A stretch of 64,000 bases of DNA from Centrapalus pauciflorus (lineage: Eukaryota > Streptophyta > Magnoliopsida > Asterales > Asteraceae), in the NCBI GenBank assembly GCA_020465985.1, contig JAANYP010002947.1:124001-188000 (forward strand), read 5' to 3'. Positions 22,691-35,089 of this stretch are shown here, in pieces. The notes below the pieces were generated by a model, which saw only the letters and a list, made by a program, of their open reading frames with translations, had not been told where the DNA came from and ran no database searches. The position numbers were made by a program, and so were the translations under genes. Every line of letters starts with the position of its first letter. The stretch's first letter is position 1.

Positions 22691-23432
22691 GCATCCGGGT
22701 CGGGTCGGGGCAAGCAGATCCGCGCCCAACAAGGGATGGGCCGTCGGATTTTTGCACAATATCACACACATAACACAAAAAATATTGGGCTAAAAAAAAT
22801 GAAACAAAATTTTTAATAAAAAATTTGGCCCAATTTATTACATCTTTTCGTGTTTTTCTTTGAAACAAAAAATAAATAATTGTAAAGTGAAAAATAAAAT
22901 ATTTTTGATCTTTTCTTTAAGCATTTAAGTTAAGACAAAAATAAAATAAAATAAAATAAAATAAAATATTTTTGGCTTTTTGATAAATTTGAACAATTAA
23001 AATCTTTTTGGGATTTTCTGATCTATTAAGTTAGACTTAAAAATAAACTAAAATATAACCAACCTAAAATGTAAAAATTTAACTACTAAAATTAAAAAGA
23101 AACAAAGAATTACAAAAATTAACATCCTAACTATACTCCCTCTCAAATAAGTACCTAATCGTTTCTTTTTCCTTTTCAGATTAAGTTCTTGAACCTTTTT
23201 AGCCTTAAAGATACAGACAAACCTGGATTATGTTTGCGTCCCACTCAGTGATGAACAATTCACACAGCAATTTGTCAGGATCATTAATTATTAAAAATGT
23301 ACATAGATAAGGAAATATTGAGTTTCAATTTTGTGACACAATACTTAAATTTAAATAACAGATATTTTCTAAAATAAAGGAATTTCAAACATGATAGATT
23401 GAAATAGAATTATTTAAGACAATATCTGATAT
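22691..23432. other. Non-coding region between copia pol and the internal promoter
   Basis: AT-rich and mostly non-coding. It holds an (AAAAT)n tract near 22937-22967. I see no gene. Confidence 0.6.
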
Positions 23433-25919
23433 TTAATTGGAAGGCGGATTCAACATGCCGATATGATATACTAAAAACTGAAAACGAGGTTCGTCTAAAG
23501 CTTTAGTAAATATATCCGCAAGTGGATATTCCGTGCCAACAAAATATAACTCAATGGTTACCTTTTCAACGTGATCTTTGATAAAATGATACCTGATATC
23601 TATGTGTTTCGTTCGAGAGTGCTGCACGGGATTGCAAGAGATGACAATTGCACTTCGAGAATCGCAGTAAATTGGGATATTGGAGAATGAGAATCCATAA
23701 TCGCGTAATTGTGTTCTCATCCACAGCACTTGAGAGCAACAGCTTGCAGCTGCTACATACTCAGCCTCAGCTGTGGATGTTGAAACACAATTCTGCTTTT
23801 TGAAGGACCAACTCACCGGTCTATCTCCCAAGAATTGTATTCCTCCCGACTTGCTTTTTCTGTCAACACTACAACATGCAAAATCAGCATCTGAAAAAGC
23901 GGTAAGATCGAAATCGGTTCCCTTTGGATACCATAGACCAATATCGGGTGTACCCTTAAGATAACGAAAAATGCGTTTTACCGCTGTTATGTGTGATTCT
24001 TTCGGGTCGGCCTGAAAGTGAGCACAAAGACATGTTGAAAACATTATATCCGGCCTACTAGCAGTCAGATACAGTAAGGATCCTATCATCCCTCTGTAAG
24101 TTGTATTATCGACACTTTTTCCAGAAGGATCGGTGTCTAACTTACAGTTGGAGGCCATGGGAGTTGCGATACTCGTGCAAGAGTCTAACTTATACTTCTT
24201 GAGAATGTCAAGAGTATATTTCGACTGGTTCACAAAAATCCCATCCTCAAGTTGTTTGACTTGTAGTTCGAGGAAAAAATTCATTTTCCCCATCATACTC
24301 ATCTCGAACCTGGACTCCATTAGGGCTGAAAAATCCTTACAGAAATTACCGTCAGTAGATCCAAATATAATGTCGTCGACATATATCTCTACTAGCATTA
24401 TATGTGGGCCTTCCCTTTTAGTGAACAGTGTTGTGTCCACCACACCTTTACAGAAACCGGCAGAAATAAGGAAGTTAGAAAGACTATCATACCATGCGCG
24501 AGGTGCTTGTTTTAAACCATAGAGGGCTTTATCTAGCACATAAACATGGTCAGGCTTATGTGCGTCAACAAAGCCTTGTGGTGGTTCAACATACACCTCT
24601 TCATTAAGTTCACCGTTGAGAAAGGCTGTCTTGACGTCCATCTGGTACACTTTGAAGTCCTTGTGTGCCGCGAACGCCAAGAAGATTCTGATTGCTTTGA
24701 TCCGTGCAACTGGAGCGAAGGTCTCGTCATAATCTATCCCTTCTTGTTGTCGGTAGCCTTTGACAACAAGTCTTGCTTTATTCCTTATCACAATGTCGTT
24801 CTCATCTCGTTTGTTCTTAAAGATCCATTTTGTTCCGATCACTGTACGGTCTTTTGGTTTGGGAACTAAACGCCATACTCTTAGCTGTTCAAACTGATTG
24901 AGTTCCTCTTGCATTGCAACTATCTAATCTGGATCTTTTACGGCTTCATCCACACGAGCGGGCTCTATCATACTAAGGAATGATGCGAAGAGGCATTCAT
25001 TAGCAGACGCCCTACGAGTTTGGACTCCAGTTGAAACATCACCAATGATTTGATCTGTTGGGTGACTTCGGGTCCATTTAATCTCGTGTGGAAGGGGTGC
25101 TCGGGATGGAATCTCGGTGGTTAAAGTGGGGATGGATGAAGATTCATGGTCAATGGTTTCAAATGATGGTACCACTGGTTCCGGTTTGATTTTCGAGTGT
25201 TCAGGTGAGGGAAGGATATTTGGCATTATATGTGAGGGTATTACGGGAGTAGATTTAACTGCGGATGTACCGGTGGATGATGTTGATGGATGAGGGTATG
25301 GTGTGGATGAAGATGGAGCGGAGAAACTTTGTGGTGCAGTTGAATTAGAAGGATTATCTACATTATTGACAACATTAGACACATTAGCATTAGGACCGAA
25401 AAATTCTACGTAAAAAGGATCAAAAAAATTAACTAAATCAGAAGAAGAAAAAGAAGTAGGGTTATTAGAAGAGTCTCCAGGCATTTGTGTAATGCGAGGT
25501 CCTGTATGATCAACTTCGGGTGCCAGTTCAACCAACTCATCAAATGTGACATGCACACTTTCATTGACTGTTCTGGTTCGGGTATTGAATGCACGATAGG
25601 CCTTCGAGTTGGATGAGTATCCAATGAAGATCGCTTCATCCGCCTTTTCGTTAAACTTCCCGAGGTTGTCTTTATCATTCAGCACATAGCACCTGCAACC
25701 AAATACACTTAAGTACTTGATAAATGACACTTTATTAAAAAAGAGTTGGTAAGGAGTTTTATTAAAGCGCTTATGGATAATGGAGCGATTTTGTGTATAG
25801 CAGGCTGTTGATATGGCTTCGGCCCACAAGAATGGAGGTAGCTTTGAGTATGTTAGCATTGTACGAGCGGCTTCCACAAGCGTACGATTACGCCTTTCCA
25901 CGACCCCATTTTGTTGTGG
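23433..25919 (-). pseudogene. Copia integrase C-terminus, reverse transcriptase and RNase H
   Basis: The first residues, TPQQNGVVERRNRTL, contain the catalytic glutamate of integrase and directly continue the fragment ending at 54644. They are separated from it only by the Athila insertion (TSD CGTTC 25920-25924). A Ser/Pro-rich linker follows. A TAG at 24924-24926, where other elements have Trp (D-W-IVAMQEEL), breaks the frame. From 24914 the reverse transcriptase is open: KWIFKNK, QMDVKTAFLNGEL, catalytic YVDDIIFGS, then SRPDIMF. RNase H carries the aspartate region AFSDADFA, STAEAEY and a terminal DIFTKAL. It ends at 23433. Confidence 0.9.
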
Positions 25920-25924
25920 CGTTC

Positions 25925-26998
25925 TGATGCGAGTGTCGTTAACCCGTCAAAAATACCACTAAATACCTTAGAAGCTAGGGTAAGTAAGGATCGTATCCAC
26001 AGAGAGCGAGAGGTTAATTACACGTATTTGAGAGACTAGCGTTGTAAAATAATTAATTTAAAGAGATTGATTGGTTTGTAAAAAGTGATTGCTTGATTTA
26101 TAAAATTAATTACTTGCGAAATTTGTAAAAAGAAAACTTAATAAAACTGTTTGATTGAATAAAGTACGAAGATAACCATTCCCGGATTCCACACTTAGCT
26201 TTGTATTTAATTTATAAAACGATATAAAGATTACATAGACATAATCTTTGTTATAATTATTATTAGAATCGTTACGTGATCTTGGGCATAGCGCGTGACA
26301 CGTTTGATTACTCGTCTTAATTAAACAATTAACTCGACACGGATAATAAAATGTCAACGAACTATCTTGCGAAACGCGACAAACAAATAATAATCATTCG
26401 TTTACAATCGATATATAGATAATAAAAACCATGCAAACTTAAAGTAATCGTTCATAAAAATAAAACACTTAGCGATGTGCTTCCTCCGAGAATGATTATG
26501 TGAGACTAGCCGGACATTGTTGGTGCAATGCTCAAGAGTTGTGTATCCATCTTCGTAGCTTGACTCGTGTGCTCTTCGTACGTGTGTTCGCTCAAACAGG
26601 GTCCTTTTCCTTAGCTTTCTCTCCCAAAAAACGATATTTTTCTCTGAACTATGACTTTGTATTTATAGGAGAAGCTGGAAAAACCCTAAAAACGGCCGTT
26701 TATTATTTTAATGGGCTGGGCACAGCCGTAGGCGCAGGCCTGCGCCCCCCCTGCGCTTGTCTGTAAAATCCGTATTTTTGTGAATTAATTTCTTCTGTCG
26801 AGCACTTGGTCTGGGCGCAGGGCTGCGCCCCTCTCTGCGCCTGACTCTGAATTTTTGTCCTTTTTTCGCCAATTTAGACCGGATTTTGTTTACCTGCACA
26901 AGCACAGAATTTATTCAGTAGTAGCACATTCTTTGACATTTTCTTACTAAAAACAACTCTTTTACGTCTAATAAATATGGTAAATTATAACCCAATCA
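25925..26998 (-). repeat. 3' LTR of the Athila-type element (1,074 bp)
   Basis: TGATGCGAGTGTCG...AACCCAATCA on the plus strand. On the minus strand it has a TATA box TATAAAT (26661-26669) preceded by the 16-bp perfect palindrome GGCGCAGGCCTGCGCC (26731-26746) and a near-copy at 26814-26829. Short ORFs inside are repeated at the other LTR and are not genes. Confidence 0.92.
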
Positions 26999-27010
26999 AA
27001 CTTCCCCAAC
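26999..27010 (-). other. Polypurine tract of the Athila-type element
   Basis: Minus-strand GTTGGGGAAGTT directly before the 3' LTR. The core AAGTTGGGGAA also occurs at 29891-29901, 30286-30296 and 46243-46253 inside the element. Confidence 0.78.
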
Positions 27011-27935
27011 TTAATCCTTGATCGTCCCGAGCAAGCAACGAGAATCAGACTTTTAAAACATCGGGTTTCTCAAGCGTGAAAGACATAATCGACTTATTTA
27101 AACAAACACTAGCCTTCATAAACGTAATAAAATTCAAAGACACGAACAGAATTTATTTCAGATATATCGTGATGTTTTTCAGAATGGTTGTTCAAAAATT
27201 CCTCACCACTATTATCCTTTTAGCTCAAGGTTATAAAATTGAATTCACGTGGCTCACTGGACCATCTTTTCTCCTCGATGCATGAGTATAAATACTGGTT
27301 TTTTCTTTTCTTTTTGTTCTAGTCTTTCTTCATGCAATATTTCTTTTTTTTTTTCGTTCAAGTTTAACATGGCTTTCTAGATGATCCGTGTAGCAGGATT
27401 TGGGTCAGCCACTCCCAGACCAGTTGGTCTTAGGGGACTAGGCATGATGGTACCCTTCAGACTTAATTTCCTGAATCAACTAGGCCACACTTGAATTGAG
27501 GTTCTATTCGTGTTCGCTTCCTCCCCCTTATTGCATGAATAAATAACGGCTATTGGAATCCTTGTTAATTATCACTCGCTACAACATAATGTATCCTACT
27601 TCAAATCCAGTTCACTTCCTTGGTTTTAAGCATCTATGACTCTTTGCGTTATATTTAAACTCATATAATTAGGTCTTTTTTGCTTGAAACCGACCTAACT
27701 AACATCATCATATTTAAGTTGCAAGCTCAACAATAAAAATTTATTGGGTTAATTATTCGGATCTTTTTACGGCTCGCTTTTCGCATAATCTTCTAAAAAG
27801 AAACACATTTATTCAATCATAGTAATGCATGCAAAAAAAAAAAAAACAAAAAACAAAACACTAATTGCCAAAAACAATAAATCATAAAAACAATAATTCA
27901 TCCTACTTAAAGAAAGGAACGGAAGAACCTAACTA
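27011..27935. other. 3' non-coding region of the Athila-type element
   Basis: It lies between accessory ORF B and the polypurine tract. It is AT-rich, with a T-run (27344-27353) and an A-run (27833-27845), and contains no supported gene. Confidence 0.6.
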
Positions 27936-29425
27936 CTACGGTGGTGGTGGCGGTCCAAAGATACCAGCAAAGAATTCCCCAAAGGGATTTCGGTCTTCTT
28001 GCATGAGAGGTGCAGGCGGGTATGTGTTCGCGGGATGCACCACGCTATCTCCTCGTGTCGTGGTGGGGACTCGACCATAGGCTGGGAAGTATTGAGGAGT
28101 TCGATCCTCAACGTTCAGCCTCTTGAAATTCTTCCACTGATAGTCCTCGTATCGCTGATGTGGCAATCCGGCATTGTAGTTCATGTGATCTCTCACTGCA
28201 TCGGTGTACGCCCAGTGCTGCTGGTTGTAAAAGGCGTTCTGAAATGCTGACGCGCGCACACCGGTGTAAATTTCATCAATTCGGCTTGTCTGTGTTTCCA
28301 ACTCGTGCTGGAACTCGTCCATCCTTCCAACCACGTCTTCTTAAAAGTACCCAGACGCAAGTTCATCGCGTCCAACCGTGCGATCACCTGAGACATATCA
28401 TTAGCTCCCCTCGCTGCATGTACTCTTTCTGCTTGATGCTGATGGTAAGCCTCTGCCTCTTCTACGTCATATAGCTCTCGGTGCGTCTTTCCCATGTCTG
28501 AGTCAAAGATTTCAAATCCTTGATCCGTTTGGCGCAGAGTGATGCTTTGTATCATAGCCGCTGTAATGACGGCGCCGGAGACTCCCCTTGGAACAGAGAT
28601 GGGGGAAATTGCTGCCTGAGCCCTCAGAAATTCTGATATAATCCATCTGTGGGGGATTATTTTCCTCTCCCTCGTGTCGTACATCGACCACAGGTCGTTC
28701 ATCACAATCCAAGCAAAGGAGAGGCTTGGCTCTCCTGTCATCAATGCATAAAGAATAGTTACCTCCTTGTGCCGAATCTTTGTCAGATCACTGTCTCTTG
28801 GCAGCACATTGTTGGTAACAATCTTGTGTAATATCTTCGCCATGGGGCTAAGGTCACGCCTAGCGTATGCCGTATATCCAGCCGCAGCATTGTAGTCGAT
28901 CTTCAGTATCTCTGCCAACTGTGTAGTCCATTCACCCTCCCACGTCCTATCGGTGAATGCTAGTTGTGCGTCCGTTTTATACTCATAGTTGAAATTCCGT
29001 GCTCCATCTTCTCCAACACCAATATCAACTCCAAAGACTTCTCGTAATGCTTGTGCGTTCATCGGAAACTCATGCCCATTTACGCGACCTATTAATGTGA
29101 AATCACCTCTGAATCGCCCTTCTTCGCGCCTCAATGTAGACATCCACTCTACAACCTCGTCATGATAGATATGCTCCCCTCTTAAATCCAATACTGCCTC
29201 CCATCCTAACCGGTCAAAGCATCTCACTACCCCATAGTTCTCGAACTTGTCTTTCTATACTCTCTTTTCAACTAAGACCTTGCCCGAGAATTTCTTCGTC
29301 ATGAACAACTGTCGTCGTATGTTGGTCGGATGCTGTGATAGATAAAAGTCCGGGTTCCATTCTACCCTCGGTTGGGTAGAGGAACTGGCGCCTTCTCCTA
29401 CCCGTTGTCTAGTTCGGCGAGACAT
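27936..29425 (-). pseudogene. Athila accessory ORF B
   Basis: The ATG at 29425 (MSRRTRQRVGEG) directly follows an acceptor-like GTAATTGCAG. A TAG near 29257 lies in frame before VVRCFDRLGWEAVL. The frame then runs through the family core (VVEWMSTLRREEG, FTLIGRVNGHEF, ARRDLSPMAKILHKI, LYALMTGEPSLSFAWI) to about 28340. A one-base shift near 28335 moves the C-terminus (GRMDEFQHELETQTSRIDE, then a Pro-rich end) to another frame ending at 27936. It resembles the plant retrotransposon accessory protein family found downstream of pol in Athila elements. No membrane segment is evident. It is paralogous to ORF A just upstream. The function is unknown. Confidence 0.78.
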
Positions 29426-29814
29426 CTGCAATTACGACAACTTTAGTATATATATAATTATAAAATTCTCAATTCGTTCTATTTTCACAACAAAGAACCA
29501 TAACTGATAGTTTGTGCAATAATCATATCATATGTAACACAAGGATGCATAATTTATTCATATCAATTTAACCACTTTGTCACATTTAACAAATTAAGCA
29601 AATTGGACAAACTAACAACAAACTTTTCGGAATTTGACTAGCATGCCTTTTTCCTTAATCGTGCCCATAATTTCACTTAATACTCTATTTTACACTATGA
29701 AAGCACTAAAATTATCTTGTATAAGTGGTCATGCAAAAAGTCAACCTAAAAGTCAACATCTAATCTCAAACTCCATTAAAGCTTAATTGTTCAATAATGG
29801 TGGAGTTTTTGTAC
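29426..29814 (-). other. Predicted leader intron of accessory ORF B
   Basis: Minus-strand donor AGCAAG|GTACAAAA (29815/29814) and acceptor GTAATTGCAG|ATG, which places the start codon at the first base of the next exon. The length is 389 bases and it is AT-rich. This is inference from signals and from the parallel at ORF A. Confidence 0.5.
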
Positions 29815-29890
29815 CTTGCTTTTGATGAAGAATGAAAGAAGAGTTAAATCTAACTTGGTAGTGGATAAGTTCCTTAGCTTGAATTCCCCT

Positions 29891-30296
29891 TTCCCCAACT
29901 TGAGTTGAAAACTCAAGTTCCTTGCCAATTCTTGCGTAATGTAAATGACTAGCTTGATTTCTAGTGATCTTTGTTAGCAAGAATGAGTTTTTTAGGTGAA
30001 AATATGTGAGGAAGGTGAGGGAACCGTAAGGGGGGCGCAAGGGTGCTCTTGTAGGGTTTTGAAATTTTTTTTTTCTATTTAAAATGGAGCAAAAACGGGC
30101 AGGCGCACCCCTGGGCGCAGGCCTGCGCCGGCGGCTGCGCTTGGGGGGCCTGTTCGGTTAAAAATTTTTTCGTTTTTTCAGTTGGTTGGGTGCATGCTTG
30201 GTTTGATAATTTACGTTTTTTCAATAAAAAAGTATGGTTTACAAGCATTTATTCTAAACTTTTTAACACATTTATGTGTTTCCCCTTCCCCAACTT
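29891..30296 (-). promoter_or_regulatory. U3-like internal promoter module before ORF B
   Basis: In minus-strand order: PPT-like AAGTTGGGGAA (30296-30286), the palindrome GGCGCAGGCCTGCGCC (30129-30114), a TATA-like TTTTAAATAG (30084-30075), a leader, and a second PPT-like copy (29901-29891). The palindrome-then-TATA order matches the LTR. The rest of 29815-30556 is non-coding. Confidence 0.5.
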
Positions 30297-30556
30297 AAGA
30301 GATTGTGTCGTCCCCGACACTAAGGAGGCCGAAAATAGTTATATGAAACGAGTGATATGTAGGTAACAGAAATAATGCGAGTAAATTGTCTACTAATCAT
30401 GGCACGCAATTGTTACGAAGTCTAAAAGTTTTCGGTGCCAACATAAACACCGATCACATACTTGTTATGGCCTAGGGCCAATTACACAACCAGTTGCGAA
30501 TTGTTTAAAAGTCAAGAACCATAGTGTTTTAGTGAAGATTGCACAGAATAATGGAA

Positions 30557-31855
30557 TCAATATTCATCGGGGGACGTCAGATGGGATGTGCGGGTTGAGG
30601 CAGTGTGGGAACTGCGGCGGCCGACAGCCCGTTCTAGCTCCTCTGCCCTCGATTGGAGGCTAGAGAGCCAACGGGAGTGAGCTCCCACCGAGATTCCGTG
30701 GACGTTGAGATCGTACTTCAGCTTGTCAACCTCCATGAGGACTGCTTTGTTTGCTGCAAGTAATCCTTCCACCGCGTTTTTGATGGCGGTAAGTCGTGCT
30801 TCCAAGACATCGTTCTCCGACAGGTGTGCTTGTGATGGACCGCCCTTTTCAATCTTCTCCTCACCTATTCTTGCTTTACCCTTCTCCAAAGTTTGCTCAT
30901 ACCGATAAAAGGAGCGACTTGCAGGGATGATTGAAATAGTACCGTGGGCGGGGTCCCTAATCAAAAAGGTGCCCGAAACTTGCTCAAGTGTTAAGCCCGC
31001 CATGGTATGTCTTGTAAACCAAACATCATTTGGTCCCAATAGCCGTGGGCTAGCTCCTTCCGAGATGACTCCCATATTGATAAACAGTTCACTGAGCATA
31101 CGACCGTAAGGTATTTCCATTTGTGGTTTCGAGAGGGTCGCTTCCCAGATAGTCTGCATCATGATGTAGGCAAGGGAGATGGCCGGTTTACCAGTGATCA
31201 AGGCATGAATGAGTATGACCTCTCGGGTCCGAACGGCAGTGGTGTTGGACGATCTCGGTAGGATATTGAAGACAATAATCTTCCACAATACTTTCGCCCA
31301 CGGGCGGAGATCACCTCGATAGTACTTGGAATAAACCCTAGCTTGTTCGATAGTAAGATTGAAGACCTCTGTTAGCTTCTTAGCCCATCCTTCTGAATGT
31401 CGTAACACCCCACTTGATAGATCTTGTTCCGTCCAAAATTACCTCGCTACTAGGATCTCAGTATCAAAATCAAAGTAATCACACAAGTCCTTCCTAGAAA
31501 CTATAACCTCCTTTCCATTAATACGTCCCCGCAATTCAAAGTCATGTTCCACGGCCCCCTCTCTCCGAATGAGAGTTGTCATCCATTCATAGATCTCAGT
31601 TTCCTGAACATACGGGGTCTCGATTTGTAAAGCCCCCGACCACCCAATGCGATCAAAACTCTCTATAATCCCAAAATGTTTAAACTCCGATTCTTTCAAA
31701 GTCTTTTCTATATAAAAGTGCATGGGTGGTTCGGAAACCGGTGGTGAAGGTGGGGGTGAAGGATACTCGATATTGATCGGGATAGGTGTGTGCACATGCA
31801 TGCGTGGGGTGCGGGTGATACGTCGACGAGAGTTCCCTGCGAATTGTTGTGACAT
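30557..31855 (-). pseudogene. Athila accessory ORF A
   Basis: The start MSQQFAGNSRRRITRTPRMH (ATG at 31855) directly follows an acceptor-like TATGTGCATAG. A Pro-rich segment is followed by the family core: FDRIGWSGALQ, IYEWMTTLIRREGA, FELRGRINGKEV, then YYRGDLRPWAKVLWKI, HALITGKPAISLAYIMM. The C-terminal third has a predicted coiled coil (LEARLTAIKNAVEGLLAANK and following heptads). A single in-frame TAA at 31439-31441 splits an otherwise open frame of about 433 codons. Core motifs align with those of ORF B, so the two are paralogues within one element. Not an envelope by any visible feature. The function is unknown. Confidence 0.8.
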
Positions 31856-32067
31856 CTATGCACATATAGCAAAGAGAAACGGAATTTAGCACAATTAAAT
31901 GCACACAATGGCACACAAGCATGTTAATCTCGACGGAGTTCGAAGAACCCGGTGAGAAGTACATAAATGTTAAGTGCAACGTATTCTACAAAGGTGCAAT
32001 TAATTCAATGCAATGACCATTCTCCATGAATTTGTTGCATGTGCATGAACGATCTGGATAACGTAGC

Positions 32068-34117
32068 TGTGACACCCTTGCCACATTAACCACCAATTAC
32101 ATAACACCCAGGATTAATCACCAGCATACAAATTTCATAATGAACTAATATCTTAATTAAAGTGCGGAAGCAAAATACATAAATAAAAGTATTACAACAG
32201 AGTCTAACACCCTACGGTGCTACAAAGGTTGCACGTCTAAGTCTACAAACTCAAAATTATTACATTATCCCAAATTCATTACAAAAGAATTTCGTAAACC
32301 AAATACCAAAGTAAACGGTAGAAATCTTCAAATACTTCAATAGATTTCCTAGCTAGATGGTCCAGCTGTAGACTTCCCTTTTCCTGTAAAAATTCAACAA
32401 CTAAAAGGTAAGCGAATGCTTAGTGAATACCAGATGATTTTTACACATTCTACAAATCTTTATGATGCCCCCAGAGTATCCGCGGTAACACATACCGTAT
32501 ACTCCACACGTATCCAAGATACGCAAACCTGAGCCGCAGCTCCTTCGAGCTGACACTCGGCATAAGAAAAACCAACCATCTGAGGCAGACATTACATCGG
32601 GATGACTTACTGTCTATCCTGACCACAGAGGTGTCAAACTCTTGGCCATATAGCACAGTAACATCAGAGTACAGATGCGACCACGCAGGTCCATCGAGAG
32701 GATGCACAACAAATGAACGGACATGCAACAAATATGAATGTGCATCAACATAAACGCATGTTAGTAGAATGCCAAACGAACATGAAACAACAGGCCTCAG
32801 CAGGCAATGCAAACATAAAGCAGATACAGACATGTTAAAAATCAAAGGTACTCACAGTGGGTGCGTTATTATACTTCAATTAATTTTATTTCTCCCCGGG
32901 ATTTCAACCGGATCCACAAAGTACCCCACTGTGGGTTAAACAACACCACAAGGGACCTGTTAGTCAGTTGTAACAACACATCGTGTCAATAACTGTTTGA
33001 TTCCATAAAACCAAATTTTTATAAGTTTTGCAAAAATTTGGACCCTAATTCGGATCCATGTCCGGATTCGGATCCCACCCGAATTCGGACCCTATTTCGG
33101 TCCCCACATTAGGTTCGGATAATGTTAATTTCGGACCCCATTAGTTCCCAATTCGGACACTTGCGAATTTCGGACCCCATCCGAATTTGAGCCTCAACCG
33201 AAATTTCAACACTTAGAAATTATTTTGCTAATTTGAACATCAACATTTCGGATCCTGTCCGAATTCGGTCCGGATCCGAGTTCCTGCCAGATCCGAATTC
33301 GGACATCCGAGTTCATATTGGTGCAGTCTTGATATTTTCCAGATTTAATCCAAGTCATTTTTGGTACTAATTCAATGCTCGAAATAATTTATGCCAACAT
33401 AAATATTCTTACTTCTAACCACTTAAACACTAATTTATAACATATTTACATATCAAATTGAACCCCTTTTCACTTTGTTCCATTCCATCGAACACACACA
33501 CAATCTCCAAAATCAGACTTATAGTGCGAATCAGAAGCTGAAATTTGATATTTAGCATTATATATACTAGATTTAAACTAATCAACAAGAAAATCCAACA
33601 TGCATCCGTATTTGCAACACTAATTTCAAATTTTCGGTTCATATAAGAACCGACCCAACATTCTTCAAAATCAAAGAGTTCTTGTGGTGTTTACCTCAAA
33701 TTGATGATTGCAGTAGTAATAGTTCCTTGAATACGATCTGATTCCAAATTTCCAGCTTCAATTATCAACTTTTAATGATCTTTGAATTTCTTAGAGAGAG
33801 AGGGAACCGAGAGATGAGAGAGAGAATGATGATTCAAAATGAAAGACCTTTGGTCTTTTATTTCAAGATTTCCAAGTTTATCACATTTAGTCCCTCAACT
33901 CATCCAGTTCCATTAAATACTGATTTATTCTCAACTTATCATCACTAATTTTATAATCCTCAATATTTCATAACAATAATAATTTATATTAACTTAATGA
34001 ATTTAAATCATCAATTACAAAATAGAACCACCAACTTAACTTACATAATTCAACTTAAATTACCATTTTAAACTTAATAAAATTCAAATACAATAATTTA
34101 AATCCGAGGATGTTACA
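32068..34117 (-). repeat. 3' LTR of Tekay-C (2,050 bp)
   Basis: On the minus strand it starts TGTAACATCCTCGG, has a CT-rich leader (about 33825-33790), a donor-like TTTGAG|GTAAACACC at 33695/33694 and an acceptor-like TTTTTACAG|GAAAAGGG at 32394/32393, and ends GGGTGTCACA. Confidence 0.93.
33045..33310. repeat. CCGAATTCGG-type repeats in Tekay-C LTR (3' copy)
   Basis: About fifteen TTCGGA/TCCGAA words, including CCGAATTCGG palindromes. The counterpart in the 5' LTR is at about 44385-44645. Both fall inside the predicted LTR intron. Confidence 0.8.
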
Positions 34118-34153
34118 GCATGGGCTCCACCACGCTTAACTTCGTCCTCGAAG

Positions 34154-35089
34154 TTACTCGGATTCGAACAGTTTCGGATACTTCTTCAACATCTCTGCCT
34201 TTGTTTCCCAAGTGTGATTCGCTCCTTTGTGATGCTTCCAACGTACAAGCACCATTTCTATCTCTTTGCTTCTTAATTTCTTCACTTTTGTATCTAACAC
34301 ACACTCCGGCTCTTCAACATACCGGAGCCTTTCATCAATTTGCAACTCCGTGTGATCTGCCCAATCCTCGTTTTCGGTTGTGAACGACTTCCTAAGGTTC
34401 CCCACATGGAACACCGGGTGTATGCCCGACATCTCTTCAGGCAATTCCAACCGATACGACTGATTTCCTACTTTCTCAGTTACTTTGAATGGTCCGACGA
34501 ATCTCGGAGCCAACTTTCCCCTCTTCACGAAACGAGTAACACCTCTCATAGGTGATACTTTCAGATACAACCAATCATTTATCTCAAAGTTGATCGGTTT
34601 GTGCCTTCGATCATAGTAACTTTTCTGACGATCCTGGGCCGCCTTCATGTTCTGTCGCACCAATTGAATCTTCTCATTCGTTTCCTGCAATAATGCCGGC
34701 CCAGCAATCGGCGTTTCACCGGTTTCCCTCCAACACGTAGGAGTCCTACATCTTCTCCCATATAATGCCTCAAACGGCGCTTTCTTGGTTGTCGCGTGGT
34801 AACTGTTATTATACGAAAACTCGATCAGTGGCAAATGATCGTCCCAATTGCCACCGAGATCCAATACACACGATCGCATCATATCTTCAAGCGTTAGGAT
34901 GGTCCGCTCACTCTGACCATCAGTTTGTGGACAGTAAGCCGTACTCATAGCTATTCTCGTTCCCAATCCTTCTTGTAAAGCCGACCAAAAGTTGGAAGTA
35001 AATCGGCTGTCCCGATCAGATACTATAGACTTAGGTACTCCATGTCTCGAAATAATCTCATCCAAGTAAATCTGAGCTAACTTTTCCAC
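34154..35089 (-). pseudogene. Tekay-C integrase core and chromodomain (N-terminus deleted)
   Basis: The remaining frame begins EKLAQIYLDEII. It has the second catalytic aspartate (VSDRDSRF), the glutamate (DGQSERT), the GPF/KV region and a complete chromodomain (EPECVLDTKVKKL, MVLVRWKHH, TWETKAEML). The HHCC zinc finger and first catalytic aspartate are missing: by comparison with Tekay-B about 0.9 kb was lost between RNase H and this point. An integrase without these parts should be inactive. Confidence 0.88.

Noticed and set aside
27936..31855. Retroviral-type envelope genes
   Set aside because: The ORFs lie in the env position but show no signal peptide, transmembrane helix or cleavage site.
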